Below are positions 52,479-61,692 of a stretch of 64,000 nucleotides of DNA, piece by piece. The notes under the pieces were generated by a model, which had not been told where the DNA came from, did not search any database, and was given only the letters and a program-made list of their open reading frames with translations. Source of the DNA: Peribacillus frigoritolerans_B (lineage in GTDB: Bacteria > Bacillota > Bacilli > Bacillales > DSM-1321). The stretch covers positions 124,001 through 188,000 of the forward strand of contig NZ_JBIWES010000002.1 of the NCBI RefSeq assembly GCF_044762665.1. The letters are read 5' to 3'. A program made the translations under genes and the position numbers. The first letter of the stretch is position 1. Every line of letters begins with the position of its first letter.

Positions 52479-54086
52479 ATGACAAAATATATTTTTGTGA
52501 CAGGTGGGGTAGTTTCTTCCTTGGGAAAAGGGATTACGGCCGCTTCTTTAGGCAGATTATTAAAAAATAGGGGATTGAATGTTACAATCCAGAAGTTTGA
52601 CCCTTATATCAACTTGGATCCTGGTACGATGAGTCCATATCAACATGGTGAAGTGTTTGTAACGGATGATGGTGCTGAAACGGATTTGGATCTGGGGCAC
52701 TATGAGCGTTTCATCGATATCAACCTTGGTAAACACAGCAATGTGACTACAGGCAGAATTTATTCAACCGTCCTGAGAAAAGAACGCCGTGGCGATTATC
52801 TAGGCGGAACGGTTCAGGTCATTCCCCATATCACGAATGAAATCAAAGAACGGGTTTTCCGTTCAGGCAATGAAACGAATGCCGATATAGTCATCACTGA
52901 AATTGGCGGTACTGTAGGGGATATCGAGTCTCTTCCATTCCTTGAAGCGATTCGCCAAATCAAGAGTGATATCGGTATCAATAATGTTATGTATATCCAC
53001 TGTACACTGGTTCCTTACATCAAAGCTGCTGGTGAAATGAAAACAAAACCGACACAGCATAGTGTAAAAGAATTACGCAGTCTTGGCATTCAGCCAAATA
53101 TCATCGTTGCACGTACAGAAAGCCCGATTTCACAAGATATGAAGGATAAAATCGCTTTATTCTGCGATATCGATAAAAAATCTGTTATCGAATGTCTTGA
53201 TGCGGATACACTTTACTCCATCCCTCTTGCGCTTCAAGCACAAAATATGGACCAAATCGTTTGTGACCACTTGCAATTGGACTGTGGCGAGGCGGATATG
53301 GAAGATTGGAAGGAACTAGTCAAAAAGGTTACTTCTTTATCAAAGAAAACGAAAATCGCCTTAGTCGGAAAATATGTTGAATTGCAAGATGCTTATCTTT
53401 CTGTAGTGGAAGCACTTAAGCATGCCGGTTACGCATTTGATGCAGATGTTGAAATCGACTGGGTGAATTCCGAAGACGTAACTAAAGAAAATGTTGCAGA
53501 ACTTCTTCAAGATGCAGATGGAATCCTTGTACCTGGAGGTTTTGGAGATCGTGGAATCGAAGGGAAAATTGCAGCGACCGAATTTGCCCGCACGACAAAA
53601 AAACCATTCTTCGGAATTTGCTTAGGCATGCAGTTGGCGTCCATTGAGTATGCACGCAACGTCCTGGGACTTCCAGAAGCACATTCAGCTGAAATTAATG
53701 AAAATACTCCTGATCCAATCATCGATCTTCTTCCTGAGCAGAAGGATGTAGAAGATTTGGGCGGAACACTGCGTCTTGGTCTGTATCCTTGTAAACTTAT
53801 CGAAGGAACTAAAGCATACGAAGCGTATAATGACGAGGTTGTTTATGAACGTCACCGTCACCGTTATGAATTCAATAACCACTACCGTCAAGCTATGGAA
53901 GAGGCAGGATTCGTGTTCTCTGGTACAAGTCCGGATGGTCGTCTAGTCGAAATCGTTGAACTGAAAGATCATCCTTGGTTCGTGGCTTCCCAATTCCATC
54001 CGGAATTCACGTCACGCCCTAACCGTCCACAGCCGCTATTCCGCGACTTTGTCGGTATGTCATTAAAGAACGGCAAAAATCTTTAA
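52479..54086 (+). CDS. pyrG: CTP synthase
   Basis: PyrG aminates UTP to CTP using glutamine. The 535-residue protein has the N-terminal synthase domain (KYIFVTGGVVSSLGKGITAASLG, the P-loop-like KGITAASLG; KFDPYINLDPGTMSPYQHGE) and a C-terminal class I glutamine amidotransferase with the nucleophile in FFGICLGMQLASIEYARNV and His-Glu in SQFHPEFTSRP. TAGGAGG precedes the ATG. It is monocistronic, controlled by its CTP-sensing leader, and followed by a terminator stem. Confidence 0.97.
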   Translation: MTKYIFVTGGVVSSLGKGITAASLGRLLKNRGLNVTIQKFDPYINLDPGTMSPYQHGEVFVTDDGAETDLDLGHYERFIDINLGKHSNVTTGRIYSTVLRKERRGDYLGGTVQVIPHITNEIKERVFRSGNETNADIVITEIGGTVGDIESLPFLEAIRQIKSDIGINNVMYIHCTLVPYIKAAGEMKTKPTQHSVKELRSLGIQPNIIVARTESPISQDMKDKIALFCDIDKKSVIECLDADTLYSIPLALQAQNMDQIVCDHLQLDCGEADMEDWKELVKKVTSLSKKTKIALVGKYVELQDAYLSVVEALKHAGYAFDADVEIDWVNSEDVTKENVAELLQDADGILVPGGFGDRGIEGKIAATEFARTTKKPFFGICLGMQLASIEYARNVLGLPEAHSAEINENTPDPIIDLLPEQKDVEDLGGTLRLGLYPCKLIEGTKAYEAYNDEVVYERHRHRYEFNNHYRQAMEEAGFVFSGTSPDGRLVEIVELKDHPWFVASQFHPEFTSRPNRPQPLFRDFVGMSLKNGKNL

Positions 54087-54096
54087 TAAACAAAAA

Positions 54097-54117
54097 AACA
54101 GCCCATGTGGCTGTTTC
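54097..54117 (+). terminator. pyrG terminator stem without its T-run
   Basis: AAACAGCC (54096-54103) pairs with GGCTGTTT (54109-54116) around CATGT. As after ywdK, no T-run follows; the dispersed element begins at once. Confidence 0.7.
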
Positions 54118-54338
54118 AGACTGTAGGCAAACTTGAAGAAAATCGAGTTTGCCTACAGTTTTTTTTATGGCTTGTACAATTTGTACGTTGATTTCGATTC
54201 GAGGCACCGCTTAGACGTGCTTTTCCCGCATGAGTCCCGCAACACACGCTACAACCAAATTTATATAACGCTTAGATAAGTGGTCAGTTGGTTCGGGAAC
54301 ATCATTTGATGATAGTATTTTCCGAACCCCTTTTTTTA
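54118..54338. repeat. Dispersed structured element, copy 2
   Basis: The copy opens with ACTGTAGGCAAAC (54120-54132) pairing with GTTTGCCTACAGT (54147-54159) plus a T-run. Next is ATGGCTTGTACAAT, then a core shorter and less GC-rich than copy 1. It ends with hairpin GGTTCGG/CCGAACC (54290-54328) around GAACATCATTTGATGA, followed by a T-run. The order of parts is the same as at 21.8 kb, and the left stem differs by an A-T to G-C exchange in both arms, so pairing is preserved. Confidence 0.82.
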
Positions 54339-54348
54339 GCTGAATTTA

Positions 54349-54879
54349 TCATTCTTCATCTTCATATTCTTTTATGATTTCTTCAAGAGTGAATTTAATT
54401 CCATGATAAGCGAAAAGAGCGGTAATGAGGGTAGGGAACCCATATCGATTTCCCGTTTCATCGGGAATCAGTCCCCGTTGGATACGTAAATCAATATGTA
54501 CGTCAGCCAACTCCAAAAGAGTATCTTCTTCGGAAGGGACTGATGTAGAAACCGCAACAAATGGGATATCCTTTTCCTTGAGTTGTTTTGCCAGCATCAA
54601 TGCTTCTGAATCGTCTGAATGGCGGCTGAATATAAGAAATCGATCTTCCCTGGAAATAGTTTCACTTAATTCATAGCTTTTTGCCTTAGGAAAGGGTTCT
54701 GCCCCATTCAAAGCCTCGGCAGTGACGCCCTGCATTTCACCAAAACCGTGAATGAACACAGAACCGTCCCCAACTGCAGCCTGAGCCAGCAGGCGTCCGG
54801 CATCCTCCATTTCAAAGGCTTCATTTTCAATCAGTTTTTTAAATAAACCGCTTATCTGTGTCGAGAAAATTTTTAACAT
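54349..54879 (-). CDS. ywjG: DUF2529 family protein YwjG
   Basis: A 176-residue protein with a SIS-like (sugar isomerase) fold: GDGSVFIHGFGEMQGVTAEAL, FLIFSRHSDDSEALMLAKQLKEKDIPFVAVST and the C-terminal GFPTLITALFAYHGIKFTLEE. SIS folds bind phosphosugars, but YwjG has no known activity. The position between pyrG and spo0F, on the opposite strand, is conserved in B. subtilis. AAAGGAG precedes the ATG. Confidence 0.87.
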   Translation of the reverse strand: MLKIFSTQISGLFKKLIENEAFEMEDAGRLLAQAAVGDGSVFIHGFGEMQGVTAEALNGAEPFPKAKSYELSETISREDRFLIFSRHSDDSEALMLAKQLKEKDIPFVAVSTSVPSEEDTLLELADVHIDLRIQRGLIPDETGNRYGFPTLITALFAYHGIKFTLEEIIKEYEDEE

Positions 54880-54982
54880 GATCAGGGACTCCTTTAAAAA
54901 ATAATATACTTATTATAAAGGACTTTCCTTTACATTGACAGGTTTCAGGGTTTTTGGTCCAACGGGCTGAATTAACTAAATC

Positions 54983-54989
54983 GGTCGAA
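54983..54989 (+). promoter_or_regulatory. Possible 0A box upstream of spo0F
   Basis: GGTCGAA matches six of seven positions of the Spo0A box TGTCGAA. It lies about 36 bp before the -35 region of the spo0F sigma-H promoter. Confidence 0.4.
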
Positions 54990-55024
54990 AAAACAAAAAA
55001 ATTAAAATTCCTTTTAGCCATACA

Positions 55025-55053
55025 GCAGGAATTTTGTTACAATTATCGAATAT
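55025..55053 (+). promoter_or_regulatory. Sigma-H promoter of spo0F
   Basis: GCAGGAATT (55025-55033), 11 bases, ATCGAATAT (55045-55053) fits the sigma-H consensus (RNAGGAWWW, 11-12, RNNGAATWW) at every defined position. Confidence 0.85.
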
Positions 55054-55194
55054 GAACATAGAAATCATGAATGGAATAAATGCGTTGGACCTCAAGTGAT
55101 TTAACGCAATCTATGTAACTACCCTTTTTCGGGTAATATGGCCGAATTGGCTAATATATTTAATTGATGAATCGGGAAGGGGAGAGGTGATAAA

Positions 55195-55566
55195 ATGCCA
55201 GGGAAAATATTGATTGTTGATGATCAATTCGGGATTCGTATTTTATTGAACGAGGTTTTACATAAAGAAGGGTATGAAACATTTCAAGCAGCTAATGGCA
55301 TTCAAGCCTTGGAAGTGCTAAATAATCATTCACCCGATCTTGTATTGCTGGATATGAAGATTCCGGGAATGGATGGCATCGAGATCTTGAAAAGGATGAA
55401 AGTCGTCGATCCGGACATCCGGGTCATAATCATGACGGCATATGGTGAACTTGACATGATTCAAGAAGCAAAGGATTTAGGGGCAATGACACACTTTGCA
55501 AAGCCGTTTGATATTGATGATATTAGAAAGGCCGTACGTGAATACTTGCCGATTCAATCGAGTTAA
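55195..55566 (+). CDS. spo0F: Sporulation phosphorelay response regulator Spo0F
   Basis: Spo0F accepts phosphate from sporulation kinases and passes it to Spo0B. The 123-residue single receiver domain starts ILIVDDQFGIRILLNEV (Asp9-Asp10), has the phosphorylated Asp in LVLLDMKIPGMDGIEIL (Asp53), Thr in VIIMTAYGELDM and Lys in HFAKPFDIDDIR. These align with Asp54, Thr82 and Lys104 of B. subtilis, one residue shorter. The ATG follows GGGGAGAGGTG. A consensus sigma-H promoter and a possible 0A box lie upstream. Confidence 0.97.
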   Translation: MPGKILIVDDQFGIRILLNEVLHKEGYETFQAANGIQALEVLNNHSPDLVLLDMKIPGMDGIEILKRMKVVDPDIRVIIMTAYGELDMIQEAKDLGAMTHFAKPFDIDDIRKAVREYLPIQSS

Positions 55567-55603
55567 CGGTCTTGAAAATTTAATATTATTGACGGGGAAA
55601 TTG

Positions 55604-55640
55604 CCGCGGCTATCTTTTTTTAGATGGGCCGTGTTTTTTT
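55604..55640 (+). terminator. Terminator of spo0F
   Basis: CGGC and ATCT pair with AGAT and GCCG around a T-rich loop, with bulges, followed by seven T. Confidence 0.72.
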
Positions 55641-55813
55641 GGAATAAAATTTGAGGCATGGTACAGTTGTAATTGTTGCTGTTTTTTTGATGTATTGATA
55701 TGCTAAAAGAGGAGAGATATTCTGATTTATAAGCGTATGCTACTTTGGTTTTAGGGAATATCTAGAAAGAATTAACTTTAAAAAATAAACATCCACTAGT
55801 AGGAGGAAATCAA

Positions 55814-56671
55814 ATGCCTTTAGTTTCTATGAAAGATATGCTGAATAAAGCCCTTGATGAAAAATATGCAGTAGGTCAATTCAATATCAATAACCTTGAA
55901 TGGACTCAAGCCATCCTAGCTGCTGCTGAACAAGAAAAATCCCCAGTCATCCTTGGTGTTTCCGAAGGTGCTGCCCGTCATATGGGTGGTTTTAAAACGA
56001 CTGTCATGATGGTTCAAGGATTGTTGGAAGACATGAAAATCACTGTTCCTGTGGCCATTCACCTTGACCATGGTTCAAGTTTTGATAAATGTAAGGAAGC
56101 TATCGAAGCCGGTTTCACTTCAGTAATGATCGACGCTTCACATCATCCGATCGAAGAAAATATCGAAACAACCAAGAAGGTTGTCGAATTCGCTCACGCA
56201 CGCAATGTTTCGGTTGAAGCGGAAGTGGGCACGGTTGGCGGACAAGAAGATGATATTATCGCTGATGGAGTCGTATATGCAGACCCTCAAGAATGTGAAC
56301 AGTTGGTTAAAGAAACGAATGTCGACTGTTTTGCTCCAGCTTTGGGATCCGTTCACGGACCATACAAAGGTGAACCTAACCTAGGCTATAAAGAAATGGA
56401 AGAAGTACGGGATTTAACGAACAAACCTCTTGTTCTTCATGGCGGTACAGGCATCCCTCTGAAAGATATCCAAAAAGCGATTTCACTTGGAACATCAAAA
56501 ATCAATGTGAATACGGAAAATCAAATTGTGTTCACAAAAGCGGTTCGTGAAATCCTGAATAACGATTCTGAAGTGTACGATCCTCGTAAATACATGGTTC
56601 CTGGCCGTGAAGCTATTAAAGAAACGGTCATCGGCAAAATTCGTGAATTCGGTTCAAACGGAAAAGCTTAA
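55814..56671 (+). CDS. fbaA: Fructose-1,6-bisphosphate aldolase, class II
   Basis: FbaA splits fructose-1,6-bisphosphate in glycolysis and makes it in gluconeogenesis. The 285-residue zinc enzyme has VAIHLDHGSSFDKCKEAIEAGF (catalytic Asp and zinc His), VEAEVGTVGGQEDD, CFAPALGSVHGPYKGEP, LVLHGGTGIPLKDI and SKINVNTENQIVF. TAGGAGGA precedes the ATG. Upstream of tal, murAB and glpX in the conserved order, with glpX supplying the opposing phosphatase. Confidence 0.97.
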   Translation: MPLVSMKDMLNKALDEKYAVGQFNINNLEWTQAILAAAEQEKSPVILGVSEGAARHMGGFKTTVMMVQGLLEDMKITVPVAIHLDHGSSFDKCKEAIEAGFTSVMIDASHHPIEENIETTKKVVEFAHARNVSVEAEVGTVGGQEDDIIADGVVYADPQECEQLVKETNVDCFAPALGSVHGPYKGEPNLGYKEMEEVRDLTNKPLVLHGGTGIPLKDIQKAISLGTSKINVNTENQIVFTKAVREILNNDSEVYDPRKYMVPGREAIKETVIGKIREFGSNGKA

Positions 56672-56710
56672 TTTCAAAAGGGTTCCATCCTTTAAATGTA
56701 AGGCAATATT

Positions 56711-56741
56711 CCCATTGGGGGGCTCCCCCCTAATGGTTTCT
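56711..56741 (+). terminator. GC-rich terminator after fbaA
   Basis: CCATTGGGGG pairs with CCCCC and AATGG (one bulged T) around GCTC, followed by TTTCTTTT. Confidence 0.8.
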
Positions 56742-56831
56742 TTTAGATGCAGGCTTAATCCGGGCTCTATTTTTCGAACAATTAGAATTCAATAGAGAAA
56801 TAAAAAATCGATTACATACGGAGGATATTTT

Positions 56832-57482
56832 ATGAAATTCTTTATAGATACAGCAAATATGGAAGAAATCAAACAAGCGCACGAACTTGGCGTTCTAGCA
56901 GGTGTTACGACTAACCCATCACTTGTTGCAAGGGAAAAGGGAGTTTCTTTCCATGACCGGCTAAAAGAAATCACAAGCCTTGTTAAGGAATCCGTTTCTG
57001 CTGAAGTCATTGCGCTTGATTTTGAAGGAATGATGGCAGAAGCCAAGGAGCTTGTTGCGATTGCACCTAACATCACGATCAAAGTGCCAATGACCCCAGA
57101 CGGCTTGAAGGCTGTTTCAGCACTTACAAAACAAGGTGTCAAAACAAATGTCACGCTTATTTTCAGTGCCAACCAAGCATTATTGGCAGCTAGGGCAGGA
57201 GCAACTTATGTATCGCCATTTTTAGGACGCTTGGACGATATCGGCCAAAATGGTTTGGATTTAATTTCGGATATTGCTGACATATTTGCGATCCATGATA
57301 TCAATGCTGAGATCATTGCAGCTTCCATCCGCCATCCGATGCATATTACAGAAGCGGCTCTTAAAGGGGCACATATTGCAACGATCCCTTATAAAGTTTT
57401 AATGCAATTATTCCACCACCCATTAACGGATAAAGGGATTGAAGCTTTCTTGAATGATTGGAATTCACGTACAGAAGCATAA
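56832..57482 (+). CDS. tal: Transaldolase, small (FSA-like) type
   Basis: A 216-residue single-barrel aldolase-fold enzyme: KFFIDTANMEEIKQAHELG, VTTNPSLVAREKG, ITIKVPMTPDGLKAV with the Schiff-base Lys, TNVTLIFSANQALLAARAGA and YVSPFLGRLDDIG. B. subtilis YwjH is the same. It moves dihydroxyacetone units in the pentose phosphate pathway or acts as fructose-6-phosphate aldolase; the two cannot be told apart here. ACGGAGGA precedes the ATG. Confidence 0.94.
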   Translation: MKFFIDTANMEEIKQAHELGVLAGVTTNPSLVAREKGVSFHDRLKEITSLVKESVSAEVIALDFEGMMAEAKELVAIAPNITIKVPMTPDGLKAVSALTKQGVKTNVTLIFSANQALLAARAGATYVSPFLGRLDDIGQNGLDLISDIADIFAIHDINAEIIAASIRHPMHITEAALKGAHIATIPYKVLMQLFHHPLTDKGIEAFLNDWNSRTEA

Positions 57483-57691
57483 TGCCTTGCCGCTAAGTCG
57501 CTATAGATTGCACTGTTTTAATGAAATTAACATAAATTAGAAATTTTTATCTTTTTTTTACATGAATTTTCTACTTTTGTGTAAACTAAAGAACTAGATA
57601 GTGAATGTTGTCGGATTATGCAATTTTCTTGTGGTAAAATATTACTTTTTGGAAGTAGCTTCTAAGTGCTTAGCGTGGAAGGGAGTTTATT

Positions 57692-58975
57692 ATGGAAAAA
57701 CTTAAAATTGCCGGTGGCTATCCTCTAAAGGGAAGCATTCGTGTCAGCGGAGCAAAAAATAGTGCGGTTGCCCTTATTCCGGCAACAATTTTAGCGGACT
57801 CTCCCGTAACGATTGAAGGCCTGCCTGATATCTCGGATGTACAGATGCTGAAAGAGTTAATGGAGGAAATTGGCGGTGAGGTGTCCTTTGATGAAGGACA
57901 GATGACAGTCAACCCCAGCAGGATGATTTCAATGCCTCTTCCGAATGGCAGGGTCAAGAAGTTACGTGCTTCGTATTATTTAATGGGGGCAATGCTTGGT
58001 AAATTCAAAAAGGCAGTGATCGGCTTGCCAGGAGGCTGCCATTTAGGACCCCGTCCGATAGATCAGCATATTAAGGGGTTCGAAGCACTTGGCGCACAAG
58101 TGACGAATGAACAAGGAGCCATTTACCTTAGGGCGGACGAGCTCCGGGGAGCACGCATATATTTGGATGTCGTTAGTGTAGGGGCAACGATCAACATCAT
58201 GCTTGCCGCCGTTTTGGCCAAAGGCCGCACTGTGATTGAAAACGCTGCGAAAGAACCGGAAATCATCGATGTCGCCACATTGTTGACCAATATGGGAGCG
58301 AAAATTAAGGGTGCTGGAACGGATATCATCCGTATTGATGGTGTGGAAAGTTTGCATGGTTGCAAGCATACGATCATACCGGATCGGATTGAAGCCGGTA
58401 CTTTCATGATTTTAGCCGCTGCTGTCGGTGAAGGGATTCTGATCGATAATGTCATTCCCCAGCATTTGGAGTCATTGACTGCCAAATTGAGGGAAATGGG
58501 GATTAATATTGAAGCGGGTGATGACCAGATATTTGTCTCACCGGGAGAAAATTATAAATCCGTTGATATCAAGACGTTGGTTTATCCTGGTTTCCCAACA
58601 GATCTTCAGCAACCTTTCACTTCCCTTTTAACAAAAGCAAGCGGTTCTAGCATGGTCACCGATACGATATATGGGGCGCGATTTAAGCATATTGATGAGC
58701 TGCGACGCATGAATGCTAAGATCAAAGTCGAGGGCAGAGCAGGCATCGTCGATGGTCCTGTCCAACTACATGGGGCAAAAGTGAAGGCAAGCGATTTACG
58801 TGCCGGAGCAGCTCTGGTAATTGCCGGTTTAATGGCTGAAGGGATTACAGAAGTGACCGGGCTTGAACATATAGATCGCGGATATAGCCATCTTGTTGAA
58901 AAACTTTCAGGTTTGGGAGCGACGATTTGGCGTGAAGAAATGACGCAAGAAGAAGTGGAGCAGCTTAAAAGCTGA
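57692..58975 (+). CDS. murAB: UDP-N-acetylglucosamine 1-carboxyvinyltransferase (MurAB/MurZ)
   Basis: This enzyme adds enolpyruvate to UDP-GlcNAc, the first committed step of peptidoglycan synthesis and the fosfomycin target. The 427-residue protein has GGYPLKGSIRVSGAKNSAV at the N-terminus and the fosfomycin-sensitive Cys in VIGLPGGCHLGPRPIDQHI; LHGAKVKASDLRAGAALVIAGL lies near the end. It is the second paralogue typical of Firmicutes (MurZ), in the usual place next to tal and glpX. TTTGGAAG and GGAAGGGAG precede the ATG. Confidence 0.95.
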   Translation: MEKLKIAGGYPLKGSIRVSGAKNSAVALIPATILADSPVTIEGLPDISDVQMLKELMEEIGGEVSFDEGQMTVNPSRMISMPLPNGRVKKLRASYYLMGAMLGKFKKAVIGLPGGCHLGPRPIDQHIKGFEALGAQVTNEQGAIYLRADELRGARIYLDVVSVGATINIMLAAVLAKGRTVIENAAKEPEIIDVATLLTNMGAKIKGAGTDIIRIDGVESLHGCKHTIIPDRIEAGTFMILAAAVGEGILIDNVIPQHLESLTAKLREMGINIEAGDDQIFVSPGENYKSVDIKTLVYPGFPTDLQQPFTSLLTKASGSSMVTDTIYGARFKHIDELRRMNAKIKVEGRAGIVDGPVQLHGAKVKASDLRAGAALVIAGLMAEGITEVTGLEHIDRGYSHLVEKLSGLGATIWREEMTQEEVEQLKS

Positions 58976-59074
58976 TCCCTTTTCTTGTTACCTCATTGTG
59001 TTACTATATATGATATAATGTGTTATACTAATATATAAATAAATCATGCTAGTGTACATGAGGGGGAACCGGAA

Positions 59075-60037
59075 ATGGAAAGAAGTTTATCGATGGAGCT
59101 TGTCCGCGTAACAGAGGCGGCGGCACTAAATTCAGCTCGCTGGATGGGAAGAGGAAAGAAAGACGAAGCGGATGATGCAGCAACAACTGCAATGCGGGAT
59201 GTTTTCAATACTATTCCCATGCAAGGAACGGTTGTAATCGGTGAAGGGGAAATGGATGAAGCGCCAATGCTTTATATTGGCGAAAAACTTGGTACTGGTC
59301 TTGGGCCACTAGTGGATGTTGCGGTTGATCCTTTAGAAGGAACGAACATCGTTGCATCCGGCGGCTGGAATGCATTGGCTGTATTGGCGATAGCCGATAA
59401 GGGGAACTTGCTTCATGCCCCGGATATGTATATGGATAAAATAGCTGTCGGACCAGAGGCTGTCGGTCAGATTGATATCAATGCTTCTGTCTTGGACAAC
59501 CTGAAAGCGGTAGCCAAGGCAAAAAATAAAGATATCCAAGACGTGGTTGCAACAATATTGAACCGCGACCGTCATTCGAAGATCATTCATGAACTTCGTG
59601 AGGCAGGGGCGCGTATCAAGTTGATCAACGATGGAGATGTAGCTGGAGCCATAAATACAGCCTTCGATCTTACCGGTGTTGACATCTTATTCGGATCTGG
59701 CGGAGCTCCAGAGGGAGTCATTGCAGCCGTTGCCTTGAAATGCCTTGGAGGGGAAATTCAAGGTAAGCTCGTTCCTCATAGTGATGAAGAAGTGGAACGC
59801 TGTGGAAAAATGGGCCTTGAATTAGGAAAAGTCCTCAGAATGGAAGATCTTGTTCGCGGAGATGACGCAATTTTTGCTGCAACAGGTGTGACTGATGGAG
59901 AACTTTTACGCGGTGTACAATTTAAAGGGCATTACGGCGAAACGCAATCCGTAGTCATGCGTGCTAAATCTGGTACCGTTCGATTCATTGATGGGCGTCA
60001 CAGCCTTAAGATTAAACCGAATGGTTTGATCGACTGA
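59075..60037 (+). CDS. glpX: Fructose-1,6-bisphosphatase, class II
   Basis: GlpX dephosphorylates fructose-1,6-bisphosphate for gluconeogenesis. The 320-residue protein has LNSARWMGRGKKDEADDAATTAMR, VVIGEGEMDEAPMLYIGE (metal ligands), VDVAVDPLEGTNIVASG with the DPLEGT motif and FGSGGAPEGVIAAVALKCLGG. AGGGGGAACC precedes the ATG. It lies between murAB and rho, matching B. subtilis ywjI. Confidence 0.95.
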   Translation: MERSLSMELVRVTEAAALNSARWMGRGKKDEADDAATTAMRDVFNTIPMQGTVVIGEGEMDEAPMLYIGEKLGTGLGPLVDVAVDPLEGTNIVASGGWNALAVLAIADKGNLLHAPDMYMDKIAVGPEAVGQIDINASVLDNLKAVAKAKNKDIQDVVATILNRDRHSKIIHELREAGARIKLINDGDVAGAINTAFDLTGVDILFGSGGAPEGVIAAVALKCLGGEIQGKLVPHSDEEVERCGKMGLELGKVLRMEDLVRGDDAIFAATGVTDGELLRGVQFKGHYGETQSVVMRAKSGTVRFIDGRHSLKIKPNGLID

Positions 60038-60063
60038 TAGCGTTTTTTTGAAAAATCACTTTT

Positions 60064-60097
60064 AAAAGCGAGCGGTTTCATCGCTCGCTTTCTCTTT
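60064..60097 (+). terminator. Terminator of glpX
   Basis: AAGCGAGCG pairs with CGCTCGCTT around a 7-base loop, followed by TCTCTTT. Confidence 0.82.
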
Positions 60098-60110
60098 AAA
60101 AAAATTTAAG

Positions 60111-60353
60111 TTGAATAATTAAAATAAAAAAAGTAAAATAAAGCTTGGTCTACTATTAATAATTTAAAATCTGCCCTTTCACTCCAAACTTCAAGAAGCC
60201 TTCAATTAATTTTCTTCTTTACATGTAAAATGTATCATCCTTTCTAAGAAAACTCTGGTCGGGTACATGGATTGCGGTTTTTCTTCCATCTAACAAACCA
60301 TTTCTTTTTCAGTATGGGTGAAAACGTTTAATTAATAAAAGTGTGGTGTCATA
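60111..60353 (+). promoter_or_regulatory. rho promoter and pyrimidine-rich leader
   Basis: TTGAAT (60111-60116) and TAAAAT (60134-60139) are 17 bp apart. The roughly 210-base leader has few G's and many pyrimidine stretches (for example CTGCCCTTTCACTCC and TTTCTTCCATCTAAC), as expected for Rho binding; autoregulation of rho through its leader is known in B. subtilis. A cre-like TGAAAACGTTTAAT (60319-60332) and a weak ribosome site (GTGGTG) are also present. Confidence 0.6.
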
Positions 60354-61643
60354 ATGAATTTAACTATTTCTAATTTAGAAAACATGAAACTTAAGGATCT
60401 CTATGAGCACGCGCGCGAATATAAAGTTTCCTATTACAGCAAACTTTCCAAAAAGGAACTTATTTTCGCTATCCTGAAAGCACAAGCTGAGCAGGATGGC
60501 CTCCTATTCATGGAGGGCGTTTTAGAGATCATCCCTTCAGAGGGCTTCGGTTTCCTGCGTCCAATTAATTATTCTCCAAGCTCGGAGGATATTTATATTT
60601 CTGCTTCTCAGATCCGCAGATTCGATTTGCGAAATGGAGATAAAGTGTCCGGTAAGGTAAGGCCTCCAAAAGAAAACGAGCGCTATTATGGATTGCTGCA
60701 TGTTGAAGCAGTCAATGGCGATAATCCGGAATCAGCTAAAGAGCGTGTCCACTTTCCAGGTTTAACACCGCTGTATCCTAACAGGCAAATTAAACTGGAA
60801 ACGACACCGAAGAACTTATCGACCAGGATTATGGATGTCCTGGCACCGGTCGGTTTTGGGCAGCGTGGTCTGATTGTTGCACCTCCAAAAGCCGGTAAAA
60901 CGATGCTCATCAAGGAAATTGCCAATGCGATAACCACAAACCATCCCGAATCGGAATTGATTGTGCTGTTGATCGATGAACGCCCGGAAGAAGTGACAGA
61001 CATTGAACGTTCCGTCGCAGGAGACGTGGTAAGCTCAACTTTCGATGAAGTGCCGGAAAACCATATCAAGGTGGCTGAGCTGGTGTTGGAACGAGCCATG
61101 CGCCTTGTGGAGCATAAACGTGATGTCATCATTTTAATGGACAGCATCACTCGCCTTGCCCGTGCTTACAACCTTGTCATTCCGCCGAGCGGGCGTACAC
61201 TATCAGGGGGTATTGACCCTGCTGCATTCCATCGTCCAAAACGCTTTTTCGGTGCGGCGAGGAATATCGAGGAAGGCGGCAGCCTGACGATCCTTGCTAC
61301 AGCATTGGTAGATACGGGTTCAAGAATGGACGACGTCATTTATGAAGAATTTAAAGGTACGGGCAATATGGAGCTGCATTTAGATCGTGCCCTTGCCGAA
61401 AGACGCATCTTCCCGGCAATCGATATTCGTCGCTCAGGCACTCGTAAAGAAGAATTGCTAATTCCGAAAGATCGCCTGGATAAACTATGGGCCATCAGGA
61501 AAACGATGTCAGATTCTCCTGATTTCTCGGAGAAATTCCTTCGCCGTCTAAAACAGACAAAAGGTAATGAAGAATTTTTCAGTAAGCTGGATGAAGAGAT
61601 GTCAGAAATGAAAAAGGGGCCAGCGAGCGTAAAACGTTCTTAA
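60354..61643 (+). CDS. rho: Transcription termination factor Rho
   Basis: Rho is the hexameric RNA helicase that ends transcription of untranslated RNA. The 429-residue protein has the N-terminal helical domain (ENMKLKDLYEHAREYKVSYY), the cold-shock RNA-binding fold (EIIPSEGFGFLRPINYSPS), Walker A LIVAPPKAGKTMLIKEIA, Walker B VIILMDSITRLARAYN and the Q/R loops up to FFGAARNIEEGGSLT. The ATG at 60354 has only a weak ribosome site, which may matter for autoregulation. Confidence 0.97.
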   Translation: MNLTISNLENMKLKDLYEHAREYKVSYYSKLSKKELIFAILKAQAEQDGLLFMEGVLEIIPSEGFGFLRPINYSPSSEDIYISASQIRRFDLRNGDKVSGKVRPPKENERYYGLLHVEAVNGDNPESAKERVHFPGLTPLYPNRQIKLETTPKNLSTRIMDVLAPVGFGQRGLIVAPPKAGKTMLIKEIANAITTNHPESELIVLLIDERPEEVTDIERSVAGDVVSSTFDEVPENHIKVAELVLERAMRLVEHKRDVIILMDSITRLARAYNLVIPPSGRTLSGGIDPAAFHRPKRFFGAARNIEEGGSLTILATALVDTGSRMDDVIYEEFKGTGNMELHLDRALAERRIFPAIDIRRSGTRKEELLIPKDRLDKLWAIRKTMSDSPDFSEKFLRRLKQTKGNEEFFSKLDEEMSEMKKGPASVKRS

Positions 61644-61663
61644 ACCCTGTAAGAAACAAACAG

Positions 61664-61692
61664 TTGCACAACTAGTCTTAAGTTGTTATAAT
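61664..61692 (+). promoter_or_regulatory. Promoter of rpmE
   Basis: TTGCAC (61664-61669) and TATAAT (61687-61692) are 17 bp apart. The leader is about 95 bases. Confidence 0.72.

Noticed and set aside
60319..60332. cre site controlling rho
   Set aside because: It matches only 12 of 14 positions, lies far downstream of the promoter, and CcpA control of rho is not known to me; it is kept only as a remark.
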